The translations under genes and the position numbers were made by a program. Below are positions 1 through 6,974 of a stretch of DNA of 17,579 bases, one piece after another. Below the pieces are notes generated by a model. It had not been told where the DNA came from and ran no database searches. It worked only from the letters and a program-made list of their open reading frames with translations. The stretch is from an uncultured Pseudomonadota bacterium (GTDB lineage Bacteria > Myxococcota_A > Polyangia > HGW-17). The stretch covers positions 1 to 17,579 of the forward strand of contig CALKWH010000296.1 of the NCBI GenBank assembly GCA_938004375.1, read 5' to 3'. Every line of letters begins with the position of its first letter. Positions within the stretch are counted from its first letter, which is position 1.

Positions 1-153
1 TTCTCGCCCTGGGGGAGAGCCTTCTCGCCCTGGGGGCGAGTTTTCTCGGAAGTTTCTTGAGGCTTGGTCGAACGGCGGGACGGACGGGCCTTCTCGCCCT
101 GGGGACGGGCCTTCTCACCCTGGGGACGGGCCTTCTCGCTCTGGGGGCGGGCC
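1..153 (-). repeat. In-frame 21-bp tandem repeats encoding ARPQGEK heptapeptides
   Basis: Near-identical 21-base units begin at 1, 22, 91, 112 and 133 (plus-strand core TTCTCGCCCTGGGG). A degenerate stretch interrupts them at about 43-90. Each unit is exactly seven codons of the minus-strand coiled-coil gene, so repeat number can change without breaking the frame. The array reaches the first base of the window, so its true copy number is unknown. Assembly probably broke here. Confidence 0.85.
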
Positions 154-1106
154 GGTTCCGGGATGCTCTCCACGTCGAGGTTGACCTTCTCGGTGTAGCG
201 GGCGTCATCGGAGAGCTCGAACATGTTCTGCTGCGAGAAGCCGACCACCGCCGAGATCGGATCGAAGTCCGGGTTCCCGCCCTTGCGCCGCGGGGTCTTC
301 GTCGAGGGCTGATCCTCGTCGTCCACCTTGCGCTTCTTCTTCTCCGCCACCGCCTGGGCGGCCTTCTCCCCGACCACGGGCTCGTGGCCCACCTTCACCA
401 GGGGGACCCCCTTCGAGACGGCCTCGACCTCGAGCAGCGCCAGGCGCTCCTGGTTGTCCTCGAGCTCCTGCGTGACCGAGACGATCTCGCGGGTGGCCGC
501 CGCCTGGCCCTCCCGGGCCTCGGAGAGCGCGTTGTCGCGCTCCTCGAGCATGAACATGAGCCGGCTCTTCTCGTCCTCCCACAAAAGGGCCTGGCGGTCC
601 AGGCGCGCCTGGGCCTCCTTCTGGACGCGCTCCAGCTCGGCCGAGCGCTGCCCGAGCTCCTGCTCGGTCTTCTCCAGCTTCTTTCGCAGGTCACGCAGCT
701 CCTCCTCGTGCTTCTTCAGCGCCGCCCGCGTAGTTCCCGAGGTGAAGTTCGCGTCGAAGATCTCCTTCTCGGCGGCCCGGACCTTGTGCGTGAGCTTGAC
801 GACCTCCTCGCGGAGCTCGGAATTGCGCTTCTCGAGGTCCTGCACCTCGTTCTTGCGCTGCTGGTCCGCCCCCGAGAGCCGGCAGCGCACGAAGTCCAGC
901 TCCTTCTCGAGGGTGGACACCTTCTCCTCCTTCTCCTTCTGGCCTGGGAGTTCTTTTTCCACGGCCACCTTCTTGGTCAGATAGGTGACCACGCCGGAGA
1001 GCACGTCCTCGTCCTGCAGCATCTCCTCGAGGGAGACCTCGCGGGAGAGCAGCCACTGCAGCACCTTCACAGTCCAACGGGCCTGAAACGGGAGATGGTC
1101 TTTCAT
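1..1106 (-). CDS. Coiled-coil protein with C-terminal ARPQGEK repeats (3' end outside window)
   Basis: The frame is open from the ATG at 1106 to the window edge (368 complete codons, no stop), so the C terminus is missing. The start is set by an AAAGGAG Shine-Dalgarno six bases upstream. Visible layout: a hydrophobic/amphipathic N terminus (residues 1-48), two long charged heptad-like stretches rich in Glu, Lys, Leu and Arg (about 50-118 and 127-230) that should form coiled coil, a basic/acidic linker (about 250-278), a short more ordered-looking segment containing DPISAVVGF (282-290), and a tail of seven-residue repeats of the form ARPQ(G/S)EK from about residue 319. No signal peptide or membrane segment is seen and no family was recognised. 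It lies 49 bases downstream of panC on the same strand, so it is probably cotranscribed with it. A structural or scaffold-type role is only a guess from the coiled coil. Confidence 0.75.
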   Translation of the reverse strand, partial: MKDHLPFQARWTVKVLQWLLSREVSLEEMLQDEDVLSGVVTYLTKKVAVEKELPGQKEKEEKVSTLEKELDFVRCRLSGADQQRKNEVQDLEKRNSELREEVVKLTHKVRAAEKEIFDANFTSGTTRAALKKHEEELRDLRKKLEKTEQELGQRSAELERVQKEAQARLDRQALLWEDEKSRLMFMLEERDNALSEAREGQAAATREIVSVTQELEDNQERLALLEVEAVSKGVPLVKVGHEPVVGEKAAQAVAEKKKRKVDDEDQPSTKTPRRKGGNPDFDPISAVVGFSQQNMFELSDDARYTEKVNLDVESIPEPARPQSEKARPQGEKARPQGEKARPSRRSTKPQETSEKTRPQGEKALPQGE

Positions 1107-1155
1107 GAGAAACTCCTTTGGGCGGAACCGGACCGCGCCGCCCGGACGGGTCCAT

Positions 1156-2016
1156 TCAAACGGAAACGACCCGGTTGTCAATTAATCGCGTGCGTCCGAA
1201 GAAGACGGCCAGCGCCAGCACGACCGGCGCCGTGACGGCGTCGACCGGCCCGAGGGTGTCCGCGTCCCTGCAGGAGGCGTAGTCGACGCGGGCCAGGGGT
1301 TCGGCGCCGATGCGCCCGGTGAGGAAACGCTCGACCTCGGGACCGCTCGTCAGGCGACCGGCCCGGATCCCGTCCTCGGCCTCTCCAAGCGCGCGGGAGA
1401 GGACCACCGCCGCAGCGCGCTCCTCGGGACCGAGATAGACGTTGCGCGAGCTCATGGCCAGCCCGTCGGGCTCGCGGACCGTCTCGCAGCCGACGACCTC
1501 CACGCCCAGGTCCAGATCACGCACCATGGTTCTGATGACGCGGAATTGTTGGTAATCCTTGAGCCCGAAGACGGCGACCGCCGGGCAGACGATATGGAAC
1601 AGTTTCAGGACCACGGTGGCCACGCCGTCGAAGTGCCCCGGCCGGGAGACGCCGCACAGGGGGGCCGAGACGCCCTCCACCCGCACCCGCGTCTGGAAAC
1701 CGGCCGGATACAACTCCTGCGCGGGGGGGCAGAACACCGCCTGGACGGGGTGGTCCGAGAGCTTCTCGAGATCTCCCTCCAGGTCCCGCGGGTAGCGGGA
1801 CAGATCCTCCGAGGGGCCGAACTGCATCGGGTTCACGAAGATCGACACGACCACGCAGTCGCCCAGCTCCGCCGCCCGCTCCACCAGCCGCAGGTGGCCC
1901 CGGTGCAGGTATCCCATGGTGGGGACGAAGGCGATGCGGCGCCCCTCGGCGCGGCGGGCCTCACAGAAGCGGCGCATCCACGCCGCGCTGGAGATCACCA
2001 CGGGCTCGTGGGTCAT
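1156..2016 (-). CDS. panC: Pantothenate synthetase (pantoate--beta-alanine ligase)
   Basis: Cytoplasmic enzyme joining pantoate and beta-alanine, with ATP, to make pantothenate, the precursor of CoA and of phosphopantetheine. The 286-residue product is of normal family length. It shows the nucleotidyltransferase signature PTMGYLHRGH (residues 32-41, with the two histidines of HxGH), FVNPMQF, GLKDYQQF (GEKDYQQ in most homologues) and the LAMSSRN motif that corresponds to the KMSKS loop. The ATG at 2016 overlaps the panB stop as ATGA, which indicates translational coupling. The same frame stays open far upstream across panB, but that extension is non-coding shadow. Identity is secure. Confidence 0.96.
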   Translation of the reverse strand: MTHEPVVISSAAWMRRFCEARRAEGRRIAFVPTMGYLHRGHLRLVERAAELGDCVVVSIFVNPMQFGPSEDLSRYPRDLEGDLEKLSDHPVQAVFCPPAQELYPAGFQTRVRVEGVSAPLCGVSRPGHFDGVATVVLKLFHIVCPAVAVFGLKDYQQFRVIRTMVRDLDLGVEVVGCETVREPDGLAMSSRNVYLGPEERAAAVVLSRALGEAEDGIRAGRLTSGPEVERFLTGRIGAEPLARVDYASCRDADTLGPVDAVTAPVVLALAVFFGRTRLIDNRVVSV

Positions 2017-2855
2017 GTCCGCTCCGCCCGTGGACCACCGTCGGCGGGGGACCCGTCGCCGTCCGCGACGGCCGGGAACACGCAGGCGCGGACCTCGGAG
2101 GCATACTCCCCGAGCGCGGCCTTCACCGTCCCGGTCAGGTCGGCGTACTTCTTCACGAAGCGGGGACAGTAGGTCTCGTTGAGGCCGAGCAGATCGTAGG
2201 ACACCAGGACCTGACCGTCGCAGTGAGGACCGGCGCCGATGCCGATGGTCGGGATGCGGAGCGCGCCGGTGATCTCCCGGGCGAGCCCGTGGGGGATCGC
2301 CTCGAGGACGACCGAAAAGGCACCCGCCTCCTCGAGCCGACGCGCCCCCTCGAGAACCCGTGCACCGGCCTCCTTCGACTTGCCCTGGATGCGGAACCCG
2401 CCCATCTGGTGGACGGACTGGGGCACCAGACCCACGTGCCCCATCACGGGGATGCCGTGGGAGACCAGGTGACCCACCAGCTCCAAAACGTACGGGGTGC
2501 TGCCCTCGACCTTGACGGCCTGGGCGCACCCCTCGGACAGGGCGCGCACGGCCGCCTCGACGGCCCGCTCCCGGGAGACGGGCACGCTGGGGAAGGGCAG
2601 GTCCATCACGAGGAAGGCGCGGGCGAGCCCGCGGGCCACGCAGCGGGTGTGGTACAGCATTTGGTCGAGGGTGACCGCCAGCGTGTTGGACTGGCCCTGG
2701 ATCACCATGCCCAGGCTGTCCCCCACCAGGACGACGTCCACCCCGGCCTCGTCGCACAAGCGGGCGAACGTGGCGTCATAGGCGGTGATCGTGACGATCT
2801 TCTGCCCCGCCCGTTTGCACTCGGCGAAAGAACGGATGGTGAAGGCGTCTTTCAT
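2013..2855 (-). CDS. panB: 3-methyl-2-oxobutanoate hydroxymethyltransferase (ketopantoate hydroxymethyltransferase)
   Basis: First committed step of pantothenate synthesis: transfer of a hydroxymethyl group from 5,10-methylene-tetrahydrofolate to 2-oxoisovalerate, giving ketopantoate. The 280-residue product carries the family motifs in order: ITAYDA, VGDSLGMV (metal-binding Asp), DLPF, VKVEG, GHVGLVPQSVHQMGGF, LEAIP (catalytic Glu) and IPTIGIGAG followed by DGQVLVSYDLLG. It is slightly longer than the usual ~264 residues because of a Gly/Pro/Asp-rich C-terminal tail whose last codons overlap panC. The start lies only three bases after the lipoprotein stop, with an AGGA eight bases upstream inside that gene. 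Neither panE/ketopantoate reductase nor panD is present in the window. Confidence 0.96.
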   Translation of the reverse strand: MKDAFTIRSFAECKRAGQKIVTITAYDATFARLCDEAGVDVVLVGDSLGMVIQGQSNTLAVTLDQMLYHTRCVARGLARAFLVMDLPFPSVPVSRERAVEAAVRALSEGCAQAVKVEGSTPYVLELVGHLVSHGIPVMGHVGLVPQSVHQMGGFRIQGKSKEAGARVLEGARRLEEAGAFSVVLEAIPHGLAREITGALRIPTIGIGAGPHCDGQVLVSYDLLGLNETYCPRFVKKYADLTGTVKAALGEYASEVRACVFPAVADGDGSPADGGPRAERT

Positions 2856-2858
2856 GAT

Positions 2859-4496
2859 TCAATCCTGGACGGCCACCGCCCCGAAGGTGAACGGCGAGAC
2901 GAACTGAGCCTTGGCCAGCTTGCCCATGGGGCGGAACTCGCCCTTCCCGGTGTGGAGGTTCATGACGTGCAGCCCACACTCGAAGGACACCTCGAGGGGC
3001 TCCTTGGAGGTGTGGGGCACGCAGCGGATCGAGAGCAGCTCCTTGCCGTGGTGGGCCGGAACCAGGGCGCCCATGACCACGGGATCCGACGCGAACGACT
3101 TGAAGTTCTGCTTGTGATCCAGCCGCGACAGGAATCCGATGGTCTTCAGGCTATCGATCAGGTCCACGCCCATCTGCAGTCCCGAGGGGGTCGACAGCGG
3201 GTTCTGGGTGAGGGTCATCAACTCACCGTGGACCAGGGAGACGTACAGGAAATGTGTCCACTCGGTGCGCTGGGTGTCCTCGACCTCGGTGGCGCCCAGC
3301 AGGGAGATGGCCAGGTGCGTCGGCGTCACCTTCTCCTGGGGCAGGGGGAAGGAGGACAGAATCTTCAGTTCCGGCTCCATGGTGCGGTCCCGCGCCGAGA
3401 TCAACTCGGTGGTGAGGATCTGACCGGGGTGCCAGCCGACCACCAGGCTCTCGGGGGTGTCCCCCGCGGCGACGTAGAGGGTCTGCGTCGCGCGCGTGGC
3501 GAAGAACGCCATGGTCCGCACCAGCGGCGCCTTCTCTCCGGGCAGCAGATCGACCTGGGGGCCCTCCTTGGGCACGTCGGGAACCGAGACGTCGAACATG
3601 GACAGCCGGTTGCCGCTCCGCAGCAGGACCACGGCCGTCTTCCCGTCCGGGGAGATCAGCGCCTGCTGAACTTCCTTGGCGGGGGTCTTCGCGGTCCAGG
3701 CGATCTTCTGATGGAGGATCGGGGTGCGGTATTCCAGGTTGACGACCTGCAGCCCGCCCGAGGTCGCCACGAGGGCGCGGTCCATGCCTTGGGCGACGGA
3801 GAAGCCGAGCACGTACCCGGAGACGAGCTTCTGCTTCTGCACCACCGGAAAGTCCGCCAGCGTCAGGTCCACGGTCAGCAGGCTGGGCGCGCAGTCGGCG
3901 CCCGCGGGCTTCTCGAGGCAGGCCGGGGCGGTCTGGGTGACCACGTACATCAGCGGCTTGGTCCGGGAGAACGCGACGGCGGCGGGCTCGGCGCCCAGCT
4001 CGATGGAGGCGGCCTCGGTGAAGGCGGGGGCCTCGAGCAGGCCGAGCTTCGTGTGCCCGGGGCTCCCGGCGGCCGCGAACCGCCGGAACTCGAACGGCTG
4101 CGAGGACACGCCCTTGGAGGTGGACACGACCACGTTCTGCCGGCCCGCGGGCACGCCCACGGGGACACGCACGAGCAGGCCGCCGTTCTCGGTGCGAGCC
4201 AGCACCACCGCCGGCAGGCCGGCCACCGACACCGACGGGCCGCGCCCGAAGTCCTTGCCCAGCACGTACAGCAGCTCCCCGACCATGGCCTGCTTGTTCA
4301 TCCCCGTCCGGGCGACCTCGCCCTCCGTGGGCACCTCGGCGTTGCCCAGGTCCAGGATCGAGGTGATGGCGGGACGAGACGAAGCCTCGTCCAGGTCCAT
4401 GGACTTGGCGATGCGGTAGGGATGGGCCGTGGTGCAGCCGGCGAACCAGAGCACGAGGACCGGAACGAGACGCAGGAAGAGATGGGACTGGGTCAT
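2859..4496 (-). CDS. Probable lipoprotein with IPT/TIG domain and beta-propeller-like repeats
   Basis: The 545-residue product begins with a short basic-hydrophobic signal and a candidate lipobox WFAGC (lipidated Cys21; Phe at -3 is atypical), so it is probably exported and membrane-anchored. Residues about 70-138 look like an IPT/TIG immunoglobulin-like domain (LYVLGKDFG, then VSVAGLPA, VRVPVGVPAGRQNVVV). The rest (about 155-540) consists of beta-strand blocks of the YVTN/WD-like type, for example MYVVTQ, VQQALISPDGKTAVVLL and FLYVSLVHGELM, consistent with a seven-bladed-type propeller. The ATG at 4496 is preferred because it gives the signal peptide directly. A TTG at 4550 would add 18 residues ahead of the signal. 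The nearest AGGAG is 13 bases upstream, which is long. Function is unknown. It is sandwiched between the carrier-protein pair and panB. Confidence 0.8.
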   Translation of the reverse strand: MTQSHLFLRLVPVLVLWFAGCTTAHPYRIAKSMDLDEASSRPAITSILDLGNAEVPTEGEVARTGMNKQAMVGELLYVLGKDFGRGPSVSVAGLPAVVLARTENGGLLVRVPVGVPAGRQNVVVSTSKGVSSQPFEFRRFAAAGSPGHTKLGLLEAPAFTEAASIELGAEPAAVAFSRTKPLMYVVTQTAPACLEKPAGADCAPSLLTVDLTLADFPVVQKQKLVSGYVLGFSVAQGMDRALVATSGGLQVVNLEYRTPILHQKIAWTAKTPAKEVQQALISPDGKTAVVLLRSGNRLSMFDVSVPDVPKEGPQVDLLPGEKAPLVRTMAFFATRATQTLYVAAGDTPESLVVGWHPGQILTTELISARDRTMEPELKILSSFPLPQEKVTPTHLAISLLGATEVEDTQRTEWTHFLYVSLVHGELMTLTQNPLSTPSGLQMGVDLIDSLKTIGFLSRLDHKQNFKSFASDPVVMGALVPAHHGKELLSIRCVPHTSKEPLEVSFECGLHVMNLHTGKGEFRPMGKLAKAQFVSPFTFGAVAVQD

Positions 4497-4521
4497 GGGT
4501 GTTCGATTTCTCCTGAGCGGT

Positions 4522-4550
4522 GTTTTCCAAGAACCCGCGCTGGTTGTCAA
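4522..4550 (-). promoter_or_regulatory. Possible sigma70-type promoter before the lipoprotein-panB-panC genes
   Basis: A perfect TTGACA (-35; minus strand 4550-4545) is followed after 17 bases by GAAAAC (-10; 4527-4522), which matches TATAAT at only three positions. It sits in the 55-base gap after the transferase gene and could start a transcript for the lipoprotein, panB and panC. The weak -10 keeps this tentative. Confidence 0.3.
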
Positions 4551-4551
4551 G

Positions 4552-5025
4552 TCACGTTTCGCATTTCCGCCAGGGCGCCGACGTGGCCACCGAGATCCAC
4601 AGGCGACGGGTGGCCGGGCCGGGCTCGGACACGCAGGCGGTGAAACCGCCGTCCCACGCGAAAAACCGCAGGATCCGCGGGTCCGGCGGTGGCTCCTCGC
4701 GCAGGGACCGGACCGGGTAGTCGGCGGGGACGAAGGGCCGATCCCGCCAGGCCAACTTGTACAGGGCCTCCTTCGCGGTCCATCCGACCCAGAAGGGGAC
4801 GCCCGGGGACGTCGCCGCCGGTTCTTCGGCGCCCCGGAACAGGCGCCGGGGCATCCGGGGCGCCGGTCGATCCCACTCGGCGTCCACGGCCCCGTCAGCG
4901 CACCACACCACCGTACCCGCGTCGGGACGGGAGCGGGACACGGCCAACGTCATGTGGGGCGCCGGTCCTTCTGCACCGGTGCGGGCGAGCCCCACCGGCA
5001 CCGGGAGCGGGGGAATCCAGCTCAC
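4552..5025 (-). CDS. Short Sfp-like 4'-phosphopantetheinyl transferase
   Basis: Such enzymes move the 4'-phosphopantetheine arm from CoA to the serine of a carrier protein. In this 157-residue product the diagnostic motif WTAKEALYK is at 82-90 (Lys85, Glu86, Lys90). It is preceded by an Asp-x-Glu pair (Asp48, Glu50) in the place of the magnesium ligands of Sfp, and by HMTLAVSRS (24-32) where Sfp enzymes have the ISHS motif. The N-terminal half of a normal Sfp protein (~220 residues) is missing, yet the gene looks intact. Translation starts at a GTG that overlaps the stop of the carrier-protein gene (GTGA), so the two are coupled and this enzyme most likely modifies that carrier. Family assignment is good; activity is inferred. 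Confidence 0.75.
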   Translation of the reverse strand: MSWIPPLPVPVGLARTGAEGPAPHMTLAVSRSRPDAGTVVWCADGAVDAEWDRPAPRMPRRLFRGAEEPAATSPGVPFWVGWTAKEALYKLAWRDRPFVPADYPVRSLREEPPPDPRILRFFAWDGGFTACVSEPGPATRRLWISVATSAPWRKCET

Positions 5026-5258
5026 GCACGCCCCCGGATGAACGCCGCCATCGCGCGCAGCGAGACGAAGTGCCCGGCGTACACGTCCTGGGCGGTGACC
5101 TCGAGATCGTATACCTCCTCTATCTGAGAGATTATCTCCAGCAGCATCACCGATTTGATCAGGCGCCGACCCACCAGATCCGCGTCCGGGTCCAGCGCCG
5201 CATCCGTCCCCGAGACGTCGCGCACGATCTGTTCGAGTTGCGAAATTACATCTGGCAT
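5022..5258 (-). CDS. Acyl carrier protein-like protein
   Basis: The 78-residue acidic helical product has the length and layout of a stand-alone carrier protein: helix 1 (DVISQLEQIVRDV), an acidic loop, then LIKSVMLLEIISQIEEVYDL, with Ser36 at the expected phosphopantetheine attachment site. The usual Asp-Ser-Leu is Lys-Ser-Val here. The start at 5258 is decided by AGAGGA (minus strand 5271-5266), seven bases upstream; an open extension to 5378 lacks such a site. The gene overlaps the transferase gene by four bases. No ketosynthase, AMP ligase or NRPS gene is present nearby, so what it carries is unknown. Confidence 0.85.
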   Translation of the reverse strand: MPDVISQLEQIVRDVSGTDAALDPDADLVGRRLIKSVMLLEIISQIEEVYDLEVTAQDVYAGHFVSLRAMAAFIRGRA

Positions 5259-5303
5259 TTCATCATCCTCTTCTGTACAGTTAGCGCCAGCGGTCGCCCG
5301 GCC

Positions 5304-5333
5304 AAGACGGGACGGTCGCCAGACGGGTATAAT
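5304..5333 (+). promoter_or_regulatory. Candidate promoter with perfect TATAAT box for the DUF2254 gene
   Basis: TATAAT occupies 5328-5333. An upstream AAGACG at 5304-5309 (three of six matches to TTGACA, spacer 18) may serve as a weak -35. The predicted leader to the ATG at 5394 is about 55 bases. It lies in the 135-base divergent gap between the carrier-protein and membrane-protein genes. In DNA this GC-rich a perfect TATAAT is unlikely by chance, but the -35 is poor. Confidence 0.4.
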
Positions 5334-5393
5334 GGCCGGCGGATCGTTTGGCAAGCTGACGCGCTCCGCCTCCCTCATTTTCGGGTTGCCTTC

Positions 5394-6962
5394 ATGTTCG
5401 GGACGGTTCAGAAAAAATTTTTATATATCGCCATCGGGCTTCTCGCCCTGGTTCCGTTCGTCTTTTTTTTGATTGTTTATGGACTTGACTACTTCTGGTT
5501 CGGCGTCCGCGAGGGCGACGCCGGCTTCTTCGGGATGTTCTACCGGATGTCCGTGGACGACAGCCGCCAGATCCTAGGCGGCATGGGCGAGGTGATCACC
5601 GCCATCCTCGGCATCGTCATCACCGTGGCTTCCATCATCGTCCAACTGGCCGCCACCCGGTACACGCCCCGCATCACCGAGATGTTCTTCAAGGACCGGA
5701 CCAACCTGCTGATCCTGGCGTTCTTCATCGTCTCGGCGGTGTACTGCCTGTTCGTCAATTTCATCATCCGTGGCGGCGGCGGGCACGAGTTCATCCCGGT
5801 CGCCGGTTCGATCGTGAACGTGCTGCTGATGACCTTCTCGCTGATCCTGATCGCGCCGTACTTTTTGTACGTCTTCCATTTCCTCGAGCCCGAGAACATC
5901 GTCAAGGGCATCGAGCGCCAGGTGGGCGCGACCCTGGTGCGCGCGCGCCCGGACACCGACGTCGAGGCGCTGCAGCAGCAGGTGGTGCGCAACGTCGAAC
6001 AGTTGGCCGACATCGCGATCAACGCCATCGAGCAGAAGGACAAGGGCATCGCCACCTCCGCCATCGACTCCCTGCGGGATCTTTTGCGCGAGTACCAGAC
6101 CACCAAGGAGCGCCTGCCCGAACGCTGGTACGTCGTGGCCGGACCCCTGCGCCAGAACACCGAGTTCATCAGCATGCACCGCGAGGTGCTCCACGAGATC
6201 TCCGAGAAGCGCACCTGGCTGGAGTACAAGACGCTGCGCCAGTTCCAGATGATCTACAACGAGTCCCTCAACCGCATGCGCGACATCAACTACATCGTCG
6301 CCATCGACACGCGGTACCTCGGGGAGGACGCCATCTCGGCGCGGCAGCAGGAGACGCTCCGGCTGATCCTGAAGTTCTTCAACACCTACCTGCGGGCCAC
6401 CTTGAACGCCAAGGACGTGCGCACCGCCTACAACGTCCTGCACCAGTACCGGCTGCTCGCCGAGGCCGTGCTGCGCGCGGGCATGGACGACCAGCTCCTC
6501 GAGATCGCCGGCTACTTCCGCTACTACGGCCAGGTCGCCTTCGGCATGAACATCGCGTTCATCACCGAGACCGTGGCCTACGACCTCTGCTCGCTGTGCG
6601 AACTGGCCTTCTCGGCGGGGGCCCCGGTGGGGGACCGGCTCCTGGACATCCTCCTCGAGGTCGACAAGGAGGCCGAAGGCGAGGCCCAGGAGAAGGGGCT
6701 GCGAGGCGTGCGCAAGGCCCAGATCAAGATGGCCACCTATTTCCTGCTCCACGAGGATCAGGAGCGCGCCCACCGCATCTTCCTCGACATGAAGACCGAG
6801 CCCGCCGAGCGGATCCGTTCGATCCGCCAGGAGTTGATCAGCGTCGAGAGCAAGGACTTCTGGGAGGTCATCGACCGCGGCGAGAACTTCGACTACCTGC
6901 ACCCCGAGCGCCGCGCCATGCTCCACGATTTCTTCGCCAAGTTCCCCGATTTGATGAAGTGA
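5394..6962 (+). CDS. DUF2254-type integral membrane protein
   Basis: The 522-residue protein has four hydrophobic helices in its first third (about residues 9-30, 64-86, 104-125 and 137-163), then a long, soluble, mostly helical region rich in charged residues (165-522). The segment around helix 2, ITVASIIVQLAATRYTPRI followed by FFKDRTNLLILAFF, matches the DUF2254 predicted membrane family, whose function is not established. The ATG at 5394 is the first that yields helix 1 directly; no convincing Shine-Dalgarno sequence precedes it. The first codons are strikingly AT-rich. It is the only plus-strand gene, and its stop lies 12 bases from the converging stop of the PAS-GAF gene, leaving no room for separate terminators. 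Confidence 0.8.
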   Translation: MFGTVQKKFLYIAIGLLALVPFVFFLIVYGLDYFWFGVREGDAGFFGMFYRMSVDDSRQILGGMGEVITAILGIVITVASIIVQLAATRYTPRITEMFFKDRTNLLILAFFIVSAVYCLFVNFIIRGGGGHEFIPVAGSIVNVLLMTFSLILIAPYFLYVFHFLEPENIVKGIERQVGATLVRARPDTDVEALQQQVVRNVEQLADIAINAIEQKDKGIATSAIDSLRDLLREYQTTKERLPERWYVVAGPLRQNTEFISMHREVLHEISEKRTWLEYKTLRQFQMIYNESLNRMRDINYIVAIDTRYLGEDAISARQQETLRLILKFFNTYLRATLNAKDVRTAYNVLHQYRLLAEAVLRAGMDDQLLEIAGYFRYYGQVAFGMNIAFITETVAYDLCSLCELAFSAGAPVGDRLLDILLEVDKEAEGEAQEKGLRGVRKAQIKMATYFLLHEDQERAHRIFLDMKTEPAERIRSIRQELISVESKDFWEVIDRGENFDYLHPERRAMLHDFFAKFPDLMK

Positions 6963-6974
6963 CCGAGGGCGCCG

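Noticed and set aside
1..153. Possible CRISPR-like direct repeats
   Set aside because: The units are contiguous, lack unique spacers, are 21 bases long, and are in frame with a coding sequence.
324..341. A KKKRKV stretch identical to the core of the SV40 nuclear localisation signal
   Set aside because: It is a short basic run in a charged linker of a bacterial protein; chance is the simplest explanation.
1156..2757. A 533-codon open frame that looks like an N-terminal domain fused to PanC
   Set aside because: The part upstream of 2016 is an out-of-frame shadow of panB: it is low-complexity Arg/Gly/Pro sequence, while panB is clearly coded in another frame.
5440..5451. A copy of the TTCTCGCCCTGG repeat core found at the left end of the window
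   Set aside because: Only 12 bases match, and they code for the first transmembrane helix in a different context; no array is present.
6963..6974. A terminator between the converging DUF2254 and PAS-GAF genes
   Set aside because: Only 12 bases separate the two stops, and no inverted repeat with a T run is apparent.
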